In this document: positions 55,646 to 64,000 of the stretch, in pieces
Layout: the number at the start of each line of letters is the position of its first letter
Numbering within the stretch: the stretch's first letter is position 1
Source: Ridgeia piscesae
Lineage: Eukaryota > Annelida > Polychaeta > Sabellida > Siboglinidae
Assembly: GCA_025642075.2 (NCBI GenBank)
Contig: JAODUO010001056.1
Span: 1-64,000 of the forward strand
DNA length: 64,000 nt
Direction of reading: 5' to 3'
Translations under genes and position numbers: made by a program
The notes under the pieces: model-generated
What the model saw: the letters and a program-made list of their open reading frames with translations, nothing else
Told to the model about the DNA's origin: nothing
The model's database searches: none

Positions 55646-56297
55646 CTGTAACATTGAAAATGATAGCGTAGCGTTAATCTTAGCAACAATTATGGTTCAA
55701 AAATGTAACCTGCCATTCCAAAATGTTCATCGTGAGCTATGAGCCAAAATACTACTGCAATGAATAGTTCCTGAAAATGAGTTACCATCGTGGAACGATT
55801 CAGAACAGACTACCCTTTCATGTGTTAATCACTAAATGGTCCAGTCACAAGCAATCTTGAGTGAAAACTTTTTTCTCGAAACCATGCCTTTCGCATTTTC
55901 AACATTCAAATTGCATTACCTCTGGAAAAAAATGTGGTTGCGGCATCGCATATTTCCATCTGAATGTTATGTGTTTTATTTCGAATAATAAGAAATAATT
56001 TTTTTTTAAAGAAATGTCCCACCATAACAACACATCAAAAATGGCACATCGAATTAACGATGACAATGAATTTGATTTTTGTATCTGACAAGTAAATAGA
56101 CAGCTAGCTATATATATAAACCTTTCAAACTAAATTAAAAGTAAACGACTATACAAACTATAAAAAATATGTTTCCTTATTGTGTGCACATTGTTTTTAA
56201 TGACGACAATGTGCACGGACTGTGTGATTTAGGCACATTTAGCCATGCTAACCTATCAAAAATTTACAACACTAGTATAGATTAAAATAATAATGAG

Positions 56298-56490
56298 ACT
56301 CTCCTGACTTTATTTCTGTGACACTCTCCTGACTTTATTTCTGTGACACTCTCCCGACTTTATTTCTGTGACACTCTCCGACTTTATTTCTGTGACTCTC
56401 CCGACTTTATTTCTGTGACAGTCTCCCGACTTTATTTCTGTGACAGTCTCCTGACTTTATTTCTGTGACACTCTCCCGACTTTATTTCCG
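56298..56490. repeat. 25-bp minisatellite, about 8 units
   Basis: Tandem units of GACTTTATTTCTGTGACA plus CTCTCC(T/C), with one or two shortened copies. Confidence 0.95.
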
Positions 56491-56499
56491 TTCTCCTCT

Positions 56500-58450
56500 T
56501 GAATTACACTGTCGTTTGCCGCGTTTGGTTCCCAATGATATTCACTGGGTATCTGAGGGAGGATGCCAGCTTCTCTGCCCAGAATTGGCCAAGGAATAAT
56601 TTTTAACGCGAAGTCTGCTGTCTAGAACATGGGGAAAACACATCAAAGAGTGTTGCGGTTAACTCTGCAATCTATTTTGTTTGGAAACTTTTTTGTTTAC
56701 CATTTGAAAGTTGCTCCAAGCTTAATAAAGTAACTAAACACAAACTGGCAGGCAGGAAACCTTCAACATGGCAGTTGTTGTCATAAGAATGTACTATTAA
56801 AAAAAACTTAGGAGCTGGCACTCTAGCATTAATGTTGTATGACAGGAGTCCCTTACCTTACAGTGTGCACTAGCCAGGTATGTATGTTGCCTTCTGGTGA
56901 TCACAGGTAGTGATGTTCATATGTGATTCCACAGTAGTTGAGTAATGAGCTAGCCAAGGGCAGGGTAGACCACACAGGTGCCAACTACAGTAGTATCAGT
57001 CCAACCTGTGACCACACATAGACACCCAGCTAGAGTGAGTGTGACAACTCGTAAATCACCTGTGATGGCTGAGCCTGCAGGTCTGTTGTGCTTGCTGCTG
57101 CCAGCTGTGTTTGTGTTGCCACGGCGACAGGCTCCCACAGCAATCTGCAGCAGATGCAACATTAAACAATTAGTCAACCACAAACACAAACATTCCGTTA
57201 GATGACTGCTGACTGCATAGCCACTGGAAGCCTAACCCTACCCATAACTAACTATAACCATTTTCTGCAACTGACTCTAACCATAACAATGTACAGAGTG
57301 TACCAAATTACCAATGAATTTAATGAGCGATCAACAAAAATTAGACCATGTAACCATTCATTTTCATCATCAGATTGATTCCATCGACTACACTTAGCAT
57401 TAAGTCAGCCTGCTTGGAAAAATAATATGAATACAACTTAAGTATCATTGTTACCCTTTACCAATCTGAGATAAGTTGAACATCAAACACCAGCATAGCT
57501 TGGAGAACCAACAATGCAGGCAGACAATCCCAAATGTTTCATACTAACAAATGTAAATAAATCCATATGCTCTGCCATTGGAATCTGTGCACACAATAAC
57601 ATAAATTAGGGGAATGGCTAAGAAGTAAAATGTACACCTCCACTCTAAACCCCAGTAGCCAGAACAGAAGGACATTTGCTGCAAGGAAATAATCAATGCC
57701 AATGTCTGTGACTGACATTTCAGGTGACATTATGCAACCAAAGCCAAAAATAAACACACAAATGTAGTAAATAATTTATGTTTTCGTTGCATAGAACTGG
57801 AAAGACTAGAGCTCTGATCTAAATGTATAGGTCAGTCAGTCAGTCTACCCAACTCCCTATAACACAAGTAGTGGCCTTTCCCACATAAATGCTGCCTGGT
57901 GAAAGTAACTCAAAATGTATTTTATTTACAGTTGCTTTGATATATGCATGAATTTGTGCAATACAGTTAAATTCATATGAATGTATACTATCTGTATCCT
58001 GTAAACACACAACATATCTATGCAATGGGTACTCATTCAACAATAGAACAAGACCACACAACCTGACACAAACAGCTAGTGGTAGTGCTATGATCATTTG
58101 TTCCAAGTCCAGGCTCACAAAAACCAGAGTATAAATTATTTGAACAATGATAAACAGACTGTCATTGTGCTAGCCACATGACTGCATTGAACTTTGCATG
58201 CGCTGATAATTACAACTTACTTACTTTACCAAAGATATAACACCACCAGCGAGCATAGACAGACTGAGTGAATGCTGCATGACAATGAAATCATTCTGGT
58301 GCGATCTTACAATGCTGTCACCTGAATAAAAATACTCACATGGTGGTGCCAACAGCTTTATTACCCTCTCTGTGTTTTAAAGTATTTTTTAACTACTGTA
58401 ACTTGTTGGGAGGATTATTTCCCATTCAAATGTTGATTAAGTAAAAAGTT
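56500..58450. other. Upstream region; possible semaphorin promoter or UTR exon
   Basis: A slightly GC-richer block at about 56860-57200 ends on the minus strand in CACACTGTAAG/GTAAGG, a candidate 5' UTR exon donor. An X-box match lies at 57115-57128. A plus-strand 46-codon ORF at 57065 has a hydrophobic start but no further support. The rest shows nothing. Confidence 0.35.
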
Positions 58451-58454
58451 CTTA

Positions 58455-58780
58455 CACAGGTCAGTATCCATTATCCTCAGGATTGCTCATCACATACATC
58501 ACATACATTCTACTTCCTGGCAGACTTATTCTATCAAACACCAAGTGCCACCATCTCAGCTTCTCTGGGAAACATCCAGCCACATGGCAGTTGATGTGTA
58601 AAGATTATACTTACATAAATATCCACCACTATCAATAGCCAGGTACTCATTCATACAGCTGAGCAAACTGGAGCAATGTAGAGTGAATAAATTTACTCAA
58701 GGTTTGACACTAAAGCACAGGATTTGAACATGGGTTCTCTTAGTTGATAGTCTGAAGCTCCAGCCACTGCACTGATACAA
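58455..58780 (-). mobile_element. tRNA-derived SINE, copy 3
   Basis: Same order of landmarks as the copy at 32247: CTTCCTGGCAGAC, TCTCTGGGAA, ATAGCCAGGTACTCATT, ACTGGAGCAATGTAGAGTGA and GGTTCTC on the plus strand. The tRNA-like head is at the 58780 end and more decayed. Confidence 0.75.
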
Positions 58781-59236
58781 GTAGTAATGAGAACAATGAG
58801 TATTCTTAATACAGTGAACAAGATATTTTAATGTATTTTTGTCTTTTGACTTTACTTCCTACATTCATCTGAATCTCAATGCAACCTGAAACAGTTTATG
58901 TTTCCCCTTGCTGCCCCCCCCCCCCCCCGCACTGTCACTGGGACTTGAGTCTGACTATAAAACGTAATTATAGCACTTAGTTTAATGGACACAATAGCAA
59001 TACCAGGAAGTAGCAACAACACCAACAAGGGGAGAGTAGAGAGTACCGGGGTTGTCATCAGGGGAACTACCTCTGCTACACCTACACACACTCACCCCAC
59101 TAGTCTGTTGAGACGGCAATCTCACATTCTGTGTTTTCTAAATCATGGGTTGTAACTCTGCCTGCTGAATAGTGTTACAGAATGTCAACATAATACATAC
59201 TGATTGTGTTGTGTCAGTAAACATTAGGTCTCATGT

Positions 59237-59465
59237 GTCACACACTGTGTCCTGTGTGTTACACACTGTGTCCTTTGTGTTGTGTATTACATACTGTGTC
59301 CTGTGTATTACATACTGTGTCCTGTGTATTACATACTGTGTCCTGTGTGTTACTCACTGTGTCCTGTGTGTTACTCACTGTGTCCTGTGTGTTACTCACT
59401 GTGTCCTGTGTGTTAATTACACATTGTGCCCTGTGTGTTAATTACAGACTGTGTTCTGTGTGTTA
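59237..59465. repeat. 21-bp minisatellite, about 11 units
   Basis: Tandem TGTGTCCTGTGTGTTACACAC-type units with TATTACATAC and GTTACTCAC variants. The open frames are artefacts of 21-bp periodicity. Confidence 0.93.
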
Positions 59466-59479
59466 CACATACAGTTGAC

Positions 59480-62230
59480 CCAACTCATAGGTTTCCATTG
59501 TTAAAATTCAGAATGACCTCACTGCTCAGTCATAATGGACCCTCAACATGACGAGTTCCTCACAAACAAATAAACACTATAATTGGTTCTAATTGATCAT
59601 TACTGTGTCTCCTTCACATGCTCAGTGTATTGCCCACCACTAGCTGTGCTGTCAGATACTATGGTCTACATCAACACCTCATATATTTCAAGCTAAAGTT
59701 AAAATCTGGTAACCCAGCAAACAATGACCCGTGATTTCACATGTTCTGTAAATGAATTCACCAGTTCAACTGGCTCAATTCACATGAATTCCACGGATTC
59801 TGTAAACAAATTTGGTGTGGCGACATGTGTTTACCATGAAATCACACAAGTTTTTGATGTGATGACACGTACCAGTGAAACCGTACCAGTTCTGACCCAG
59901 TACGACTTGTGTCAAACTCGTGACAACAGGCAGAACATGTGTATTCACATGAATACACATGAAAACATGTACTGGTGGAGCGGTACCAACTATGAACCAG
60001 TATGACATGTGCCAACTGGTTCAGAAATGGTTCCTTGTTTGTTGGGAAATTGACAAAGCTCATGGTGGGTATTTTGACAATTCACAGTTTCTCATTGTCT
60101 CTCACGTACTAAGCACTGGCAAAGTGCCAAGCATTAAGTACACAGTTGTCTTGTGTATGTAACTGGATAGGATGTGTCTTTCTAATGAGACCAGGAAACT
60201 AAACTACATAGTTAATCAGACTCAGCCAGCCCTGAACATTTGGTAACTCAAATCCCACAAGTTGCTGGCCACGGTGGTAATGAATTCCACCATTGTAAAC
60301 GGATGTCCGTTAACTGAATAAACACATGCAAGGACCCCATATATCGTCTTAATATGTATGTAAATGTATATACATGTAGTTGTGTTAGGGAATGTCAAAT
60401 ACATAAATAAACATTACATAAATAAACACTCCACCATTACAAGGGAGGTTGTGTTACTTGCGAGTCAATCAAACCAGTGGTCCTACCTGATGTGTATAGC
60501 TGACAGTGTCTTGGTAAAAATACTCTCTCCTAGAGATTGTTGGGCCACAGGTGACTAATGTGACCTACATAAGACCAGCATATACACAATGCTGGCTGGT
60601 GCAGACACACAAAAGAATCACTCAAGTGTTTCATCTCTGTATGCAGTATCTCCATATTGGGGGACCCTCTCAAGACGTGGACAATCATTGTGTTTAGGGA
60701 TGTACTCAAAGGTACAGTTGAATGAGCATTGTAACACCAGTTTCAGCTGATTAGGTGGTGGTGCTTGATAACTGTCACATTTCAAAGTAGGGCTTTTTGC
60801 CATGTTCAAATTTTACTGGAAAATTATATGCTAAATAAAAGAATAAAAAAATTATATATTTCCTCAATTTGGCATCCAAAAAAATATAACTATGTCTGAA
60901 CCAAAAGTTCTATCAAGCAACAAATTCAAAAATATCTTTGCTGAGGTCGAATTTATTTTTTAATATTAGATAATTTAAAACATCAATGAAATTGTCACAG
61001 GAACAAGCATAATTTCAATATACTGTAATCTGAATACAGCTGGCCTTGGAATGTTAATGCATGTTCTACAAATAATCACAGTCAGACTCAGTCATATTAT
61101 CACAGCCAGCAATACATCGTCTGAAGAGATTGACCAACACAGACATAAATTCCTGCAAACCACTGGTTGGCAAATCAGATGATGGATTTTTGGGTGAAAC
61201 ATCAGACACGACCTTCAACAACCTGCCTTGCACATGTATGCCATGTATCAAGTAGATCCTTATAGTTAGATCAGCCAAGGTATATGTCTAGTCGGCTACT
61301 GAGATTACATTCTCCTGTCATAGCCATTTTCTCAGAACAAAGGTTGCCAATAAAAATATGTTGCTTCATATCCTGATACGGTCTAAAGATTACAAAATAA
61401 AACATGAAAACAAGCACCAAATCAGTAGCTTAGAATGTTTAACAAATTGTTTTTGCAATGTCAAATATGATGCATTTTTAGATTGTACTATACTGTAACA
61501 ATAAACTAAAGTTTGTGGGGCATGTGATTATTTGAATTAAAATATAAACAGTTGTATTCAATATAGATCAACTGGCATTCAATAGATATTTCAAACAGCT
61601 GGGTTTAGTCAAATTGTCAAAAAATGCTAACATGTACCAAAACCATTTTCAAATCCATCTTCACATCAAAACTTTGTTTAACTCAGCACAGAAAGTATGT
61701 CAAATGTGAATCACATATAACAACTGACAGCCAATACAAATCCATATCTTACAATAACCAAGCCTAGGCAGACTATCTGTGTGTTCTTACTTTGACATAT
61801 TTGTTGGCTTACACGTAGCATTCCGAGAAGTGCTAGATTAGAGCTGGATAAATCTGCAGTAAAAACTGCTTGTGCCATCTTGAGAATGAGATGCAGATGG
61901 AGCCTGGCAGTGATGATGATTACAGCGTGGCCACAGAACCTTACTGGCAGAACAACTTTCACAGCACAGTCCATTTCTAGCATTAATCACACATATGTAT
62001 TTTTTTTTTTTGGCAAAATGCATGCCTTCCACAGCCAACAATAAATGAACACTGTCTGGCTAACATGGTATGTTTATTTGTGAGAATGTTTTACCATTCA
62101 TTCGTCATAAAATATGATTAAAAATTAATTTATAATATTATAATAATTATGCATTGTCAGTTTTTCAGTTTTTGTCACATGATAGTTAATGAACTAAATA
62201 TACAAACCAAATGTTATTTGGGTCCTGGAT
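59480..62230. other. Non-coding or unassigned stretch
   Basis: No recognised gene. The minus-strand frame 61278-61066 (70 codons) has plausible composition but no acceptor, family match or partner exons. Another at 61983-61711 is equally unsupported. Confidence 0.4.
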
Positions 62231-62233
62231 TGT

Positions 62234-62237
<4 letters not shown>

Positions 62238-62275
<38 letters not shown>
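62238..62275. repeat. TA microsatellite
   Basis: (AT)n tract, about 36 bp. Confidence 0.95.
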
Positions 62276-62278
<3 letters not shown>

Positions 62279-62655
62279 GTTTAGGTAATTAGGCAATACA
62301 TTATCTGCATATCAACCTGGTGCATCATCCCAAGTTCCCATAGACATAGTAAACCATAATTTATCCCAGGCTTAATCCAGGTTAAACTAGTAAAACCCAG
62401 GTTTAAATTGAGTTTAACCCACCAGGTTGGACAGAACCAGTTTACCCCGAGCTAAACCCCAGGTTGGTTTTGAACGACACTTGCTGGTTTTTCATTGGCC
62501 AAGTAATGCATGTGCATTGAATGTGTAAACCAACCTTTAAACCTACATGCACCAACTGCAGCATATGAATGGTCTGTTTGAAGTAAATTCAACAGTGTAA
62601 GACTGAACATGTGTTGACTTTCATTTCACGCATCCTTGCAAGTACAATAGCTAAA

Positions 62656-63014
62656 TTTTGCCATTATAACTGTATCTTTGCCAACATTTGATACTTGATT
62701 TTGTAAATTCAATCAATTAAAATCATCTTGCCCATATTTATGTTTTATAAACAGCGCATCTTAGCATATACTTTTGAGGTTGAAAAGACAGCGTGATTTG
62801 TGCCAGTCGCAAGCGCAGTGGTGCATATTACTGCGCCATGCACATGGAATGAACGATAAACAGTTTCTTTATGCCGACCACACTGTCTTTTCGACCTCAA
62901 AAGTCTGCTAAGATGCTGTTGATAAAACATAAATATGCGCAAGATTATGTTAAATGATTGAATTAACAAAATATAAAGTGTCAAATGTTGGCAGAGATAG
63001 TTATGATGGCAAAA
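62656..63014. mobile_element. Foldback element, ~150-bp inverted arms
   Basis: Left arm (about 62656-62800) and right arm (about 62870-63014) are imperfect inverted copies. Matching landmarks include TTTTGCCAT/ATGGCAAAA, GCCAACATTTGA/TCAAATGTTGGC, CATATTTATGTTTTAT/ATAAAACATAAATATG and CATCTTAGCA/TGCTAAGATG. The loop is about 70 nt. This structure fits a MITE or foldback element, and a transcript would form a long hairpin. Confidence 0.8.
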
Positions 63015-63234
63015 CCGAGGTGGGTCCGAATTCTGCATAACTATAAGTGCCCAGATGAGTGACAGGATCACCTGAAGAAACTGAAGGTCTTCTTTTTCTG
63101 GATCATTCATGCTGTGCCTGTAGCCCCAACTTCACAGTAATAATTAATATCCCACAGGCATGGCCGGTTTAATTGTTAGGTAGCATTTTTCAGAGTAGGA
63201 ATCACCATAATACCACGTCCACAAACACAATTTA

Positions 63235-63408
63235 TTCGATTACATCCACAATGTAGCACGGGTTACATAAAAATACAAAAAACCACCACCCAACAGGTGC
63301 TGTTTCGGCGATGTGTTTTTTCATTTTCATGGCAGTTTGGCTGCGGGTAGAGTTAGACGTCGTGTCGGATGTCAACTGACAACTTGATTCTGGGGGTAAA
63401 TTACGCAT
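63235..63408 (-). CDS. Doubtful small ORF, 57 codons, next to AATAAA
   Basis: On the minus strand an ATG at 63408 opens MRNLPPESSCQLTSDTTS, then a basic stretch (KMKKHIAETAP) and a short hydrophobic end (GWWFFVFLCNPCYIVDVIE). The stop TAA overlaps an AATAAA sequence. That arrangement suggests a terminal exon or a tiny tail-anchored protein. No family was recognised, no strong splice acceptor was chosen with confidence, and chance remains likely. Confidence 0.25.
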
Positions 63409-64000
63409 ATCCACACAGTATTATTGGGCCATAAGAGTAAATGATTATCCATAAAATATATAAACTCAACGCACCTTATATTTTCAGAACACTTCGCACT
63501 CAAATCACATATTTTCTGCACGTTGTAAACGCATCTCTGACACCGAGCTCCGAGGCGTCGCTGGGCACGCGAATGTTGTTTTTCCTCCGACCCACTGGCG
63601 GAAATATCCGAATTCTTCCGATGTCGAAATTCATACCACCATATTCGCTAGGTAGCGCCACTAAACATTTAGGAACATACAAGCAAGATACATAATAAAA
63701 CATAATAATTACAATATGTAACCTTAGCAAAAGGTCTTATAGACTATTTTGCCAATGGTTTTCTATAATATATTATTTTGTGCTATAGAATTATACATAA
63801 CTTCACCTGCTCATAATAAGTTATATACACAAAATAGTTTACACAATTCTATAATTTTATTATACTACAGTGAATGTCCACGTAACAATACTAACACAGA
63901 TTTATTCCTAATAAGATCTGTCATTCACTAGCCTCTTTCTTATTGAATAACATTGTCTCACTTCAGAGCTAATATGGTGTCTCCCCTAGTGGCTGAATGG

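Noticed and set aside
57065..57205. Plus-strand 46-codon ORF with a signal-peptide-like start
   Set aside because: It is short, has no donor or family match, and overlaps the candidate semaphorin UTR region on the other strand.

Overview
This is nuclear DNA from an animal, AT-rich and crowded with tandem repeats. Two split genes with GT/AG introns were rebuilt by eye: a secreted semaphorin on the minus strand and a small axonemal protein gene on the plus strand. A Sema-PSI-Ig protein without a membrane anchor is the class 2 layout of protostome invertebrates. With the Ty3/gypsy, RTE-like and CR1-like retroelement pieces, a lophotrochozoan such as a mollusc is the best guess (inference, not proof).

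Layout. 1-1784: degraded, homopolymer-inflated sequence that mirrors the locus at 8.47-9.70 kb and ends in a 64-nt G run; it looks like uncorrected consensus near a contig end. 1785-8469: about 145 copies of a 46-bp satellite, each normally carrying CACGTG. 8470-13140: broken Ty3/gypsy pol pieces on both strands, a 508-bp tandem duplication with GC-rich hairpins, TA microsatellite arrays and one orphan satellite monomer. 13491-13789: an isolated cysteine-rich candidate exon. 15865-18689: a four-exon gene for a CFAP141 (C1orf189)-like ciliary microtubule inner protein, with a perfect RFX X-box 72 bp before its ATG. A CR1-like LINE tail sits in its first intron. 19.2-21.4 kb: a 28-bp satellite. 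23.1-24.0 kb: a 24-bp minisatellite.

24390-55616 (minus): an 18-coding-exon semaphorin gene. All phases match and the exons total 2,016 nt, giving 671 residues: signal peptide, Sema domain, PSI domain, one Ig domain and a tail with seven cysteines. Its introns hold most of the other minisatellites (40, 42, 37, 44/22 and 23 bp units), tRNA-derived SINE copies, a 1.4-kb TIR element with a TAA target duplication, an RTE-like LINE fragment and TA/TG microsatellites. 55.6-64 kb is mostly non-coding, with a possible 5' UTR exon of the semaphorin near 56.86 kb, a SINE copy, a foldback element at 62.66-63.01 kb and one doubtful small ORF.

The two genes are not a functional unit. One is predicted to act inside cilia, probably under RFX control. 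The other is a secreted guidance cue. No prokaryote-type operon, CRISPR array or defence system is present.
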